A stretch of DNA of 49,308 nucleotides, taken from a bacterium (GTDB lineage Bacteria > UBA8248). The first letter of the stretch is position 1; the number at the start of each line of letters is the position of its first letter. Shown here one piece after another: positions 15,269-23,542 of this stretch. The position numbers and the translations under genes were made by a program. The DNA lies in the NCBI GenBank assembly GCA_027622355.1, contig JAQBZT010000001.1:1-49308 (forward strand). Direction: 5' to 3'. Below the pieces are notes generated by a model, which saw only the letters and a program-made list of their open reading frames with translations, did not search any database and was not told the origin of the DNA.

Positions 15269-17539
15269 ATGGCCGAGCACGATCTGATTGGCAAATCCAA
15301 TATACGGTTCGACGCCATCCCGAAGGCGGATGGCTCCCTTCCCTACGGGGAGGACATGGTGCCCACCGGGGCGCTCCACTGCGGCGTTCTTTTCTCGCCC
15401 GTTCCCTACGGAACCCTCCGGAAGCTCGATATCTCCAAAGCAAAAAAAGTTCCCGGCGTGGCGGCGGTCCTGACGGCGGAGAACATTCCCGGCAAGAACA
15501 TCCGCTACGGCTCGAACACCCTGACCCACGCCGGGCAGCCAGTCCTGATTCCGGTCGGGAGCAAGATCGAGTTCACCGGCGACGCCCTCGCCATCGTCGG
15601 CGCGGAAACGAGAGAGGCGCTCGACGCGGGCATTCACGCCATCCGGGCGGACATCGAGTCGCACAGCGGCACCTGGACCATGTCCGAAAGCAACTCCAGC
15701 GCTGAAAAACGCAGGGTCTGCGATTTCGAGACCGCGCGCGGCAATCTCGAGGCCGGCTTCAAAGAAGCCGATGTCATCATCGAGAAAACCTACACCACCC
15801 AGTTGGCCGAGCATGCGTTCCTGGAGCCTTGCTCGGGCTCTTCCTGGATCGACGAGGACGGCGTTCTCACCATCCGGGTCGGCACCCAGCTCATCGAATA
15901 CTACCGCGCCATCGCCGCGATAATCGGCGTGCCGCAGAGCAAGGTGCGCCATCTCGGCACCTTCGTCGGCGGGGGCTTCGGCGCCAAGGGCATGATGACC
16001 GTCGAGCCCTATCTCGCACTGCTGACCCACCTCACGAAGCGCCCCGCCGCCATGACGCTCGGGCGCGAGGAGGGCATCCGCTCCACCGTGAAAAAGCATC
16101 CCTTCGTGATGCACTACCGCACCGGCGTCACCCGCGAGGGAAAAATCGTGGCGCTTGAGGCGGACATTGTCGGCGACGCGGGGGCCTATCCCTACAAGTC
16201 GAACCTCTTCCTTCTCGGCGCGATGTGCATCGCCGGCGGACCCTATGAAATCGAGAACATCCGCATCCGCGCCCACGGCTACCTGACGAACAACCCCATC
16301 ACGAACGCCATGCGCGGGGTGGGCTCCAACCAGGTCTGCTTCGCCTACGAGAGCCAGATCGAACTGGCGGCCAAAGAGCTCGGCATCGATCCTTTCGAAC
16401 TGCGGCGCAGGAACTTCATCCAGAAGGGCGGAAAACTCCCGACCGGCCAGGCGATTCCCTTCAAGCCCAACCTCGAAGGGTGCCTCGAGAGCGCCCGCAA
16501 GGCGCTCGGTGCGCGCTCTTCCGCCAAACCCGGCAAGCGCATCGGCCAAGGATTCGCCGCCAACATCACCGGCTACGGGCGCCCGTTCGATGATGCGAAC
16601 GCGGCGGTCCACCTCGAGCCCGACGGAAGCGCGGTTGTCCGCGTGAGCGCCCCCGACATCGGCGCCGGACAAGGAGCCACGCTCCAGACCATCGCCGCCG
16701 AAGTCCTCGGCCTGCGGCTTGATCAGGTGGCGGTGCATCTTTCCGATTCGGCCACGACGCCCCTTTCGGGCATCACGGCGGGAAGCCGGCAGACGATGAT
16801 GGCGGGCAACGCCCTGAAGGGCGCGGCAGAGGAAGTGAGAAAGGCACTCCTCCGCGGCGCGTCCTCCGCACTGGAAGCCGCCGAAGGCGACATCCGCATG
16901 AGCGGCGGAGAGATCTGGGTGACCTCCTCCCCCGATCGGCGCATCACCACCGCCCAGGCGGGCGCCAAGGCGAAAGAGCTGAAAGAATCCCTGCACTGCA
17001 CCCACGGCATCGAAACGCCGGGGCATGAGTACGAAAATCCCGAGCGCTACATGGGCGGCATGGGCGGCTGGGCGGACTACACTTTCGGCGTGCACGCCAC
17101 CGAGGTCGAGGTGGACATCGACACTGGCGAGGTGAACGTCCTCAAGCACGTGGCCTGCCACGACGTGGGCCGCGCCCTCAACCCCCAGAGCGTGGAGGGC
17201 CAGTTTGAGGGCGGCGCCGTCATGGGCATCGGCTACGCCCTGCACGAAGAGATCACGATGACCAAGGGCGATTGCCGCTCGCAGAGCTTCCACGAGTATC
17301 TGATCCCCACCTCCACCGACATCGGGGATTTCGAATCCATCATTCTCGAGTGCGGCGAGGGGCTCGGCCCCTTCGGCGCGCGCGGCGTGGGCGAGCCGCC
17401 CTGCAACAACGCGCCCGCGGCGGTGGCCCTGGCCGTGAACAACGCGATTGGAACCACGGTCTACGAGCTTCCGATCACGCCGGAGAAGGTTTGCTGGGCG
17501 GTTCGGGGCAAAAACGGCAACGGGCGAAGAGGCCGCTGA
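15269..17539 (+). CDS. Xanthine dehydrogenase-family molybdopterin-binding subunit
   Basis: This 756-residue protein has the full large-subunit layout of the xanthine/CO/aldehyde dehydrogenase family: an N-terminal domain with VPGVAAVLTAENIP, a FVGGGFGAKG segment, APDIGAGQGATLQ, and the C-terminal GARGVGEPP with the catalytic Glu. It would bind molybdopterin and hydroxylate a carbonyl or heterocyclic substrate. The FAD and 2Fe-2S subunits normally next to it are absent here. The start ATG at 15269 (AGG eight bases upstream) is preferred over an ATG at 15257 without a ribosome site. It is divergent from the selenoprotein gene. Confidence 0.85.
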   Translation: MAEHDLIGKSNIRFDAIPKADGSLPYGEDMVPTGALHCGVLFSPVPYGTLRKLDISKAKKVPGVAAVLTAENIPGKNIRYGSNTLTHAGQPVLIPVGSKIEFTGDALAIVGAETREALDAGIHAIRADIESHSGTWTMSESNSSAEKRRVCDFETARGNLEAGFKEADVIIEKTYTTQLAEHAFLEPCSGSSWIDEDGVLTIRVGTQLIEYYRAIAAIIGVPQSKVRHLGTFVGGGFGAKGMMTVEPYLALLTHLTKRPAAMTLGREEGIRSTVKKHPFVMHYRTGVTREGKIVALEADIVGDAGAYPYKSNLFLLGAMCIAGGPYEIENIRIRAHGYLTNNPITNAMRGVGSNQVCFAYESQIELAAKELGIDPFELRRRNFIQKGGKLPTGQAIPFKPNLEGCLESARKALGARSSAKPGKRIGQGFAANITGYGRPFDDANAAVHLEPDGSAVVRVSAPDIGAGQGATLQTIAAEVLGLRLDQVAVHLSDSATTPLSGITAGSRQTMMAGNALKGAAEEVRKALLRGASSALEAAEGDIRMSGGEIWVTSSPDRRITTAQAGAKAKELKESLHCTHGIETPGHEYENPERYMGGMGGWADYTFGVHATEVEVDIDTGEVNVLKHVACHDVGRALNPQSVEGQFEGGAVMGIGYALHEEITMTKGDCRSQSFHEYLIPTSTDIGDFESIILECGEGLGPFGARGVGEPPCNNAPAAVALAVNNAIGTTVYELPITPEKVCWAVRGKNGNGRRGR

Positions 17540-17560
17540 GCCGCCATCCTTGAACATCTC

Positions 17561-17597
17561 GGGGCCTCCGGGCGATTGTCCGGGGGCCCTTTTTTTA
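17561..17597 (+). terminator. Intrinsic terminator after the molybdopterin subunit gene
   Basis: A 10-bp stem with one G-T pair (GGGCCTCCGG against CCGGGGGCCC) is followed by seven T residues, 21 bp after the stop. Confidence 0.75.
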
Positions 17598-17645
17598 CCC
17601 GAAAAGAGGGATTTTCTGCGGCCCTGCCATGAGAGGAGGCATCTT

Positions 17646-18011
17646 TTGGATCTCTACGCTCTCGGCCTGTTGATCTATGGAATCTTCATCGGAACCGTGA
17701 ACACCTCGACCGGTATCGGCTGGGGGGTGGCGACGGTTCCCTTTCTTTTCTTCTTCGTTCCGGGCCTCAGCCCGGCGCAGGTGGTGGCGGTCTCCCTCGT
17801 CGGCGGCATCTTCAGCAACGGAGCGGCCACGGTGGAGAATTTCCGGGGCGATCTGATCCACTGGCGCACCGCGGCCTACCTTGCGGCCGGCGCCGCCGCC
17901 GGCGGGATCATCGGCTCCCATATCATCCGCAGCCTGCCCGCGGCTCCCCTCCGCCGGATCCTCGGCGTCATCGTCCTTATTCTCGGCGCAAGGATGGTGC
18001 TGGGAAAGTGA
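17646..18011 (+). CDS. Half-length TauE/SafE-type membrane protein
   Basis: The start is TTG at 17646, set by GAGAGGAGG six bases upstream, giving 121 residues with three or four transmembrane helices. Its GTVNTSTGIGWG, LSPAQVVAVSLVGGIFSNG and AAGGIIGSHI segments match one repeat of the sulfite exporter TauE/SafE family, which normally has two such repeats in about 250 residues. It may work as a homodimer or be the surviving half of a larger gene. The substrate (sulfite, sulfonate or other anion) is not known. Confidence 0.65.
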   Translation: MDLYALGLLIYGIFIGTVNTSTGIGWGVATVPFLFFFVPGLSPAQVVAVSLVGGIFSNGAATVENFRGDLIHWRTAAYLAAGAAAGGIIGSHIIRSLPAAPLRRILGVIVLILGARMVLGK

Positions 18012-18138
18012 GGCCGGGGCCCGCGGGGGCGGGCGTTCCGTGCTAAAATAAACTATCCACATCCACCGGAAAACGGAGCCCGCCGCCCGGGAATCTCCTC
18101 CGCGGCCGAAGCGGGTCTTTTCGACAAGGAGACCCCCC

Positions 18139-19164
18139 ATGCTGCAGTCCACCATCGCCGGCAGCCTGCCGAAGCCCGCCTGGCTGGCGGAAGAGGTCGA
18201 ACTCTGGGCTCCCTGGAAATCCTCGGGAGCCGAGCTCGAGCGCGCCAAGCGGGACGCCGTCGCGCTCGCCATCAAGATCCAGGAAGACGCCGGGATCGAC
18301 ATCGTCACCGACGGGGAGCAGACGCGCCAGCATTTCGTTCACGGCTTCCTGGAGTTCGTGGAGGGAATTGATTTTTCCAAGCGCGTGCGCATCGGCATCC
18401 GCGATGATCGCTACGAGGCGGACTGCCCCGTCGTCGTGGGGCCCATCTCGAGAAGGCCGCCCGGCCACGCGGATGAGGTGCGCTACTCCCGCAGCCGAAC
18501 GAAGCACAAGCTCAAGTTCACCCTGCCGGGGCCCATGACCATCGTGGACACGCTGGCGGACAACCACTACGGCGATCGCCCGAAGCTCGCCATGGCGTTC
18601 GCCGAGGCGCTGAACGAAGAAGCCCGCGCACTGGAAGCCGCGGGCGCCGACATGATCCAGTTCGATGAGCCCGCCTTCAACGTCTACATGGACGCGGTCA
18701 AGACCTGGGGAATCGAGGCTCTCGAGCGCGCGGCCGATGGGCTCTCCTGCCAAACCGTGGTCCACATCTGCTACGGCTACGGCATCCAGGCCAACATCGA
18801 CTGGAAGGAGGGTCTTGCGGAGGAGTGGCGCCAGTACGAGGAGACCTTCCCGGTTCTCGCCAAAAGCCGGATCGGCGGCGTCTCCCTCGAGTGCGCCAAC
18901 TCCCGCGTGCCGATCAGCCTGCTCGGGCTCCTCGAGGGAAAAGACGTGCTCGTCGGCGCGATTGACGTAGCCGACCGCACCGTCGAAACCCCCGAACGGG
19001 TGGCGGCGGTCATCCGCGAAGCGATGCGGTACGTCTCGCCCGAGCGCCTCTACCCCTGTACCAACTGCGGCATGGTGCCACTCCCCCGCGATGTGGCCGA
19101 GGGCAAGCTTAAGGCCCTCGGCGCCGGAACGAAGCTCGTCCGCGAGGAAATCGCCGGGAAGTAA
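18139..19164 (+). CDS. MetE C-terminal-domain-like methyltransferase
   Basis: This 341-residue protein matches the catalytic C-terminal barrel of cobalamin-independent methionine synthase. IAGSLPKP lies at the N-terminus. Zn-ligand candidates are His and Cys in VVHICYG, Glu in SLECANSR and Cys in TNCGM. It lacks the N-terminal MetE domain, so it belongs to the short MetE-like group whose methyl donor is often not folate. It could move methyl groups from methylcobalamin or another donor to a thiol. The start follows AAGGAG. The last 44 bp, including the stop, recur at 19580-19623. Confidence 0.85.
   Translation: MLQSTIAGSLPKPAWLAEEVELWAPWKSSGAELERAKRDAVALAIKIQEDAGIDIVTDGEQTRQHFVHGFLEFVEGIDFSKRVRIGIRDDRYEADCPVVVGPISRRPPGHADEVRYSRSRTKHKLKFTLPGPMTIVDTLADNHYGDRPKLAMAFAEALNEEARALEAAGADMIQFDEPAFNVYMDAVKTWGIEALERAADGLSCQTVVHICYGYGIQANIDWKEGLAEEWRQYEETFPVLAKSRIGGVSLECANSRVPISLLGLLEGKDVLVGAIDVADRTVETPERVAAVIREAMRYVSPERLYPCTNCGMVPLPRDVAEGKLKALGAGTKLVREEIAGK
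19121..19164 (+). repeat. 44-bp repeat, copy 1 (end of MetE-like gene)
   Basis: The last 44 bp of the MetE-like gene, from GCGCCGGAAC to the TAA stop, are identical to 19580-19623. Upstream and downstream sequences differ at once. Confidence 0.85.
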
Positions 19165-19299
19165 GACCGCTCCCCGGCAGGAAAAAACAAAAGGCCCATC
19201 TCCCTTTTCCGCTTTTGCAAAAAACGGAACCCGGCACGTCTAAATATCAAGAAATTGAATATGCGCCGCTTCCTTCTCCCGAGAATGGAGGGAAGGCCC

Positions 19300-19548
19300 G
19301 TGAAGAGGCATGCCTATCTTTTTGTAACGGCTTTCGCCCTGATCTCCTGCGGTATCCCGCAGACGCCTTCCACCTACACGGCGCCTGCGTCTACATCTCC
19401 GCCCGCTGCGGCTCCGGCTCAGCCTGCACAAAAATATTCTTCCGAGTATCGCCGCAGGCCGCACCAGTGGGATGGGCCGCGGACGTACTCACACCCGCAC
19501 ACCCATCCACCCGCCTTGCGTCACCGGTGGAACAGATACTCGCGATAG
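19300..19548 (+). CDS. Small proline-rich lipoprotein
   Basis: The GTG at 19300 (GGAGGGAAGG upstream) gives 82 residues with a basic start, a short hydrophobic core and a lipobox LISC. The mature part is rich in Pro, Ala, His and Arg and has no recognised domain. It lies entirely between the two copies of the 44-bp repeat, so it may belong to inserted DNA. Confidence that it is expressed is moderate. Confidence 0.45.
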   Translation: MKRHAYLFVTAFALISCGIPQTPSTYTAPASTSPPAAAPAQPAQKYSSEYRRRPHQWDGPRTYSHPHTHPPALRHRWNRYSR

Positions 19549-19579
19549 GGCGTTTGACGCGGCCGGCCGCGCGGTCGAA

Positions 19580-19623
19580 GCGCCGGAACGAAGCTCGTCC
19601 GCGAGGAAATCGCCGGGAAGTAA
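19580..19623 (+). repeat. 44-bp repeat, copy 2 (orphan copy of the MetE-like gene end)
   Basis: This perfect copy of the MetE-like 3' end lies outside any gene, 459 bp from the first. It is followed by the stop-like TAATAG and the start of the next, leftward gene's end region. Confidence 0.85.
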
Positions 19624-19657
19624 TAGGGAGGCGGAACCGCTCTCCTCGCGCTCTTCC

Positions 19658-20686
19658 CTAAACCTCGAACTTCCGTGTGACGGAGCGGCTCGCGCCGTTC
19701 CAGCCGTGGAGGATGTTTGTCTGCGGGCCGGGGATGCCGCCCGCGACGATGAGGAGGAGATGCTCGGGCTTCTTGATGACGGGGATGAACTTCTCGTCGT
19801 CATCAAAGTCGGCCGCGCAGGGGAGGGATCTGACGCGATCGGGGGAGTAGCCTCCCGCCTTTTTGAGCTCGCCCGCCGCCCGCCCCGCCATCTCGCAGAG
19901 CCTCTGGTGCACCTCGGCCTTCGTCATCCCCGCCTTGGCGCAGATGTTCGCGTGGTCGGGGGCCATCGCCACCACCATGTCGGATTCCTGAAGCGAGTTC
20001 ATCGAGCCGAGCGAGCTCATCGAGTCGGCGATGCCCGCAAGGAGCCTTTCGGGCCCGTTGCTCACATCGTCGAAAAACTGAAAGGGGGCGATGGCGGCGA
20101 CGGCGGTCAGGACGTTTTCCTCCGCGCCGAAGCCCTTTGTCGCCGAGAGCGGCTCCCACGGGCTTTGGGCCTCGTTCTCGGCGATGCAGTAGGTATAGCG
20201 GCCGGGATGGCCGAAGGTGCTCATGGAGACGACGCCGGGGATGCCCGCCCCCAGGTTCAGCAGCATGAGCCGGATCGCCCTTCCGATCGTCGCGTTGGCG
20301 CGGAAGCCGGGGCCGAAGCAGCCGCTCCCCCCGTGCAGGCCGATCTCCTTCGCGTAGGGGCCGTTGACGATCAGGAGCGGCGCGGCGCTGCTCATCGTGG
20401 CCTGGATGCCGTTTATGCTAAAGGGCTCGGCGAGGATGGCCTCGAGCCCGCCGATCACCACGGGAAGATAGGCTGGCTTGCAGCCCGCCATCACGGCGTG
20501 AACGGCGACGGTGTAAACGGCCGCCACTTCGTTTCCCGGCGGGATGGCGCCGATGACTTCATCGGGATCGCGGCGCGTGCCCGAGAGCATCTCCGCCACG
20601 CGCGCCTCGGTGGGGATCACGACCGGCAGGCCGTCGGACCATTCCTTCTCGAAGAAAAATTCGAACTCATCGCCCGCTTGCGGCAT
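19658..20686 (-). CDS. Conserved protein of unknown function (UGSC-protein neighbour type)
   Basis: The start at 20686 has AAGGA eight bases upstream and yields 342 residues. Conserved-looking parts are the N-terminal WSDGLPVVIPTEARVAEML, the central LLIVNGP followed by GGSGCFGPGFRANATIGRA, and TYCIAENEAQSPWEPL. I know this sequence type as a conserved protein without an assigned reaction, and from memory it often occurs with UGSC proteins, but I cannot verify that here. The central Cys in GGSGCFGPG could be catalytic. No signal peptide or membrane segment is seen. Confidence 0.6.
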   Translation of the reverse strand: MPQAGDEFEFFFEKEWSDGLPVVIPTEARVAEMLSGTRRDPDEVIGAIPPGNEVAAVYTVAVHAVMAGCKPAYLPVVIGGLEAILAEPFSINGIQATMSSAAPLLIVNGPYAKEIGLHGGSGCFGPGFRANATIGRAIRLMLLNLGAGIPGVVSMSTFGHPGRYTYCIAENEAQSPWEPLSATKGFGAEENVLTAVAAIAPFQFFDDVSNGPERLLAGIADSMSSLGSMNSLQESDMVVAMAPDHANICAKAGMTKAEVHQRLCEMAGRAAGELKKAGGYSPDRVRSLPCAADFDDDEKFIPVIKKPEHLLLIVAGGIPGPQTNILHGWNGASRSVTRKFEV

Positions 20687-20730
20687 GGCACATCCTTCCG
20701 AGGGTTCCGGGTGAAGTTTTCTGATTCGTC

Positions 20731-21198
20731 CTAGTTCGCTCGCTCGTTCTTCCACCGGGGCATGGAAGCGATCAAGCGCTTGACATCCTCCGCCTCGGGG
20801 ACACCCAGCCGGACCAGGGCCCGGTAGTCCCGCATGGCGGCGGGACGGTTTCCCAGGCGGACATGGGCCTGCGCGCGGTACTCGAAAGCCTCCGCATAGG
20901 AGGGGTTCAGCGCCAAGGCCCGGTTGTACGCCTCAATCGCCTCGCGCACCCGGCCGGCGTGACGAAGGCTGTAGCCGAGCAGGGTGTAAGCTTTGTAGTT
21001 GCGGGGGTTTTCGGCGACCGCCCGCTGGAACAGATCGGCGGCACGGTTCCAGTTTCCCCTGGAGGTCTCGATCCGGCCTTGGTCATAAAATGAGCCTTTG
21101 GGGTTGGGCGCCAGCTGCTTTGCCGGGTCATACGCCAAGGAAGGGGCGGAAACCGCCAACGACAGAGAAATCGCCATTAAACCAAACAAAATTTTCAC
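20731..21198 (-). CDS. Exported TPR-repeat protein
   Basis: The GTG at 21198 (GGAGG upstream) gives 155 residues with a signal peptide ending SLAYDP and about three tetratricopeptide repeats between residues 40 and 140, with the typical W/L/G/Y/A/P spacing (for instance YKAYTLLGYSLRHAGRVREA). It should act as a periplasmic protein-protein contact module. It lies 44 bp upstream of the unknown-function gene on the same strand, so they may form one operon. Confidence 0.75.
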   Translation of the reverse strand: MKILFGLMAISLSLAVSAPSLAYDPAKQLAPNPKGSFYDQGRIETSRGNWNRAADLFQRAVAENPRNYKAYTLLGYSLRHAGRVREAIEAYNRALALNPSYAEAFEYRAQAHVRLGNRPAAMRDYRALVRLGVPEAEDVKRLIASMPRWKNERAN

Positions 21199-21390
21199 GT
21201 ACCTGCCTCCAATATGGCGCCGATCAAAAAACGTTTCCCCGGAAGCGGGGACAGGGACTGCTAAGAGGGGCCAATATATCCCGATCATACGTCCGAAGCG
21301 AGCACAGACGGGATGTGGAAATGAAAAGCCCGATTCCCTTATGATGCTTTCATCCCGGCAACATTTCGCCGCCGTGAAGGAGGATGGTCC

Positions 21391-22293
21391 GTGGGCAGAA
21401 GTTGGAGCTTCGCTTGCTTTCTCGTCATCGCCGCGCTCTCCGTGACGGCTCCGGCCGCCCGGGCGGCGAGCCCGTTCGATAGCGTCCAGATCAAAACGCA
21501 CCGCGTCGCCGGAAACATCTATATGCTCGAGGGCTCAGGAGGAAACATCGGGGTTTCCGTCGGGGAGGACGGCATCCTGATGATCGACGATCAGTTCGCT
21601 CCGCTCTCGAATAAAATCAAGGCCGCGCTCGCCCGGCTCGGCCCCGGCAAACCGAAGTTTCTCCTCAACACCCATTGGCACCCCGATCACACGAGCGGAA
21701 ACCCCGTCTTCGGAAAGGACACCCCCATCATCTCGCACAAGAACGTGCGCAAGCGTTTGGAGGAGGGCGTCCGCCGCAGAAATACCTACAACAAGCCCCT
21801 GCCCAAGGAAGGCCTGCCCGTCATCACCTTCGACGAATCGCTCTCGATTCACTTCAACGGCGAGGAGATTCGTGCGATTCACTTCCCCACCGGCCACACC
21901 GACGGCGACACCATCGTGTTTTTCCCAAAATCGAAGGTGGTCCACATGGGCGATCACATGTTCTCGGGGCTGTTCCCCTTCATCGATCTCGTCACCGGGG
22001 GAGACGTGGAGGGTTACACGAAAAACGTCAAGGCCGTGCTGGATCGCATCCCGCCCGAAACGAAAGTCATTCCGGGCCACGGACCCTTGAGCGGCGTCAA
22101 GGAGCTAAAAGTGTTTTATGGAATGCTGGTTGAGACAACCGATTTCATCCGCGGAAAGATCCGTGCCGGAAAAGGGCTGGATGCGATCAAGGCGGAAGGC
22201 CTCCCCGCCAGATGGAAGGGCTGGGCCTGGCAATTCGTCTCCGAGGAAAAATGGATAGCCACCGTCTACATGAGTCTGCAGCGGAAAAAATAA
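21391..22293 (+). CDS. Exported metallo-beta-lactamase-fold hydrolase
   Basis: This 300-residue protein has a signal peptide ending AARAAS, then an MBL fold with His95, His97, Asp99 and His100 in NTHWHPDHTSGN, His169 in PTGHTDGD, Asp188 in HMGDHM, and a late PGHGP. These are the binuclear metal ligands of the superfamily. It resembles periplasmic SoxH/quinoprotein-relay-associated MBL proteins more than true beta-lactamases, but the substrate is open. The start is GTG with AAGGAGGA six bases upstream. Confidence 0.8.
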   Translation: MGRSWSFACFLVIAALSVTAPAARAASPFDSVQIKTHRVAGNIYMLEGSGGNIGVSVGEDGILMIDDQFAPLSNKIKAALARLGPGKPKFLLNTHWHPDHTSGNPVFGKDTPIISHKNVRKRLEEGVRRRNTYNKPLPKEGLPVITFDESLSIHFNGEEIRAIHFPTGHTDGDTIVFFPKSKVVHMGDHMFSGLFPFIDLVTGGDVEGYTKNVKAVLDRIPPETKVIPGHGPLSGVKELKVFYGMLVETTDFIRGKIRAGKGLDAIKAEGLPARWKGWAWQFVSEEKWIATVYMSLQRKK

Positions 22294-22307
22294 TCTGCCC
22301 GCACAAC

Positions 22308-22339
22308 AAAAAAGCCCCCGGCTGGCCGAGGGCTTTTTT
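22308..22339. terminator. Bidirectional terminator
   Basis: Six A residues, an 8-bp GC stem with one mismatch (GCCCCCGG against CCGAGGGC) and six T residues lie between the convergent MBL and OsmC genes. Confidence 0.8.
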
Positions 22340-22354
22340 GATCCCGTGAAAAAA

Positions 22355-22831
22355 TTATTCGTTCACGTGCCAGGTGTCGACCATCTTACAGCCGCTCGCC
22401 ACGAACATGTTGTAAAGGGGGCAGCGCTTGTAGTAGTCGGCCTTGGCGGCTTCCATCTGCTCGGCGGTGGCGTTCGTCTTGAGCCAGACTTCGGTCTGCG
22501 CTTCGGTCGGGTGGGGCTGGTAGCCCTCTTGGCCGGCGATGCCGCGCGGGCTGTAAACAATGTTGGACTTCACCTTGAGGGTTTCGATCTCGAGCTTCGC
22601 GTCTTTCATCGCCCGCTCGAGGATGACGGCGGTGCAGCCGGCGAGGGCGGCCACAAGGTAGCCCGTGGGCGAGGGGCCCTCGTTCGAGCCGCCGAGCGGT
22701 TTGGGCTCGTCCACGATGATGGTATGGCCGCTCTTGGTGGTGACGATGCCCTTGGCGTGCCCCTTGAAGTCGAGCTCCGCCCAGTTCTCGGTGGTCTCGG
22801 GAAGCTCTTTCGGTCGGATGTTCATGGCCAT
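22355..22831 (-). CDS. OsmC/Ohr family protein
   Basis: This 158-residue protein has the OsmC pattern: GPSPTGYLVAALAGCTAVIL with the first redox Cys and a second Cys in YKRCPLYN. OsmC and Ohr enzymes reduce organic hydroperoxides with these two cysteines, using lipoyl or thiol reductants. It starts at 22831 after AGGAGG. It precedes the peroxiredoxin gene 141 bp upstream on the same strand, suggesting a shared peroxide-defence role. Confidence 0.8.
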   Translation of the reverse strand: MAMNIRPKELPETTENWAELDFKGHAKGIVTTKSGHTIIVDEPKPLGGSNEGPSPTGYLVAALAGCTAVILERAMKDAKLEIETLKVKSNIVYSPRGIAGQEGYQPHPTEAQTEVWLKTNATAEQMEAAKADYYKRCPLYNMFVASGCKMVDTWHVNE

Positions 22832-22972
22832 GAAGGAAACACCTCCTGAAAAAAGATAGACCGCGCCCGTGTGCGGCGGCCGCGCGTTCCGCTTTGCGAG
22901 GTGAAGGAGAATACCAAAGGAGGCGCGTGCGGGAAAACAGCAAGGAGAGCCCCGGCGCCGGGCGCAGAGGCC

Positions 22973-23422
22973 CTAGAGGGCCTTGAGGACTTCCTTGGTG
23001 TGGTCCTTAACCTTCACGTCCTCGAACACCTTCTCAACGCGGCCCTTCTCGTTGATGATGAAGGTGGTGCGGAAGACGGATTCGAACTTGCTGCCGAAAA
23101 TCTCTTTTTCGCCGTAAGCCCCGTATTTCGAAGCGATTTCGGCGTCCGGGTCCGCGAGGAGGGGAAAATTGAGCTTCAGCTCCTCGCTGAAGCGCTTGTG
23201 GCTCACCTCGTTGTCCGGGCTCACCCCCAGCAGGATCACCCCTTTCGCCTGGATCTGCTTGAAATCCTTGTTAAAATTCTTGGCTTCTATGGTGCACCCG
23301 GGGGTGCCGTCCTTGGGGTAAAAATAAAGAACGATCTTCTGGCCCTTGTATTGCGAAAGGCGGTGGAGCTTGCCGTTTTCGTCGCGGAGACTGAAAGCGG
23401 GCGCCATGCATCCTGACTTCAT
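22973..23422 (-). CDS. bcp: BCP/PrxQ-type peroxiredoxin without the usual resolving cysteine
   Basis: The 149-residue protein carries the peroxidatic motif DGTPGCT with Cys43. The Cys five residues on, used as the resolving residue in many BCP/PrxQ enzymes, is replaced by Lys48, and no Cys follows later, so it would work as a 1-Cys enzyme needing an external thiol. It reduces H2O2 and alkyl hydroperoxides. The ATG at 23422 follows GGGGG at eight bases. Confidence 0.85.
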   Translation of the reverse strand: MKSGCMAPAFSLRDENGKLHRLSQYKGQKIVLYFYPKDGTPGCTIEAKNFNKDFKQIQAKGVILLGVSPDNEVSHKRFSEELKLNFPLLADPDAEIASKYGAYGEKEIFGSKFESVFRTTFIINEKGRVEKVFEDVKVKDHTKEVLKAL

Positions 23423-23542
23423 CACAAAAACCCCCTTATTTCATTGTGTTTCTCTCTCGACCCCCAAGCACATTGATAATACAGGACTACAACTGTTTTC
23501 TATATTGCCATATCGGGAGGAAGGCTTCAAGTCGGGGAAAAA

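Noticed and set aside
14565..15443. A frameshift or two separate genes at the selenoprotein locus
   Set aside because: The reading frame continues on both sides of the TGA, and the family motif plus hairpin explain it better than an error.
15251..17557. A 768-residue open frame on the minus strand across the molybdopterin subunit gene
   Set aside because: It lies opposite a well-supported gene, its product is a His/Gly/Arg-rich chain without domains, and long antisense frames are expected at this GC content.
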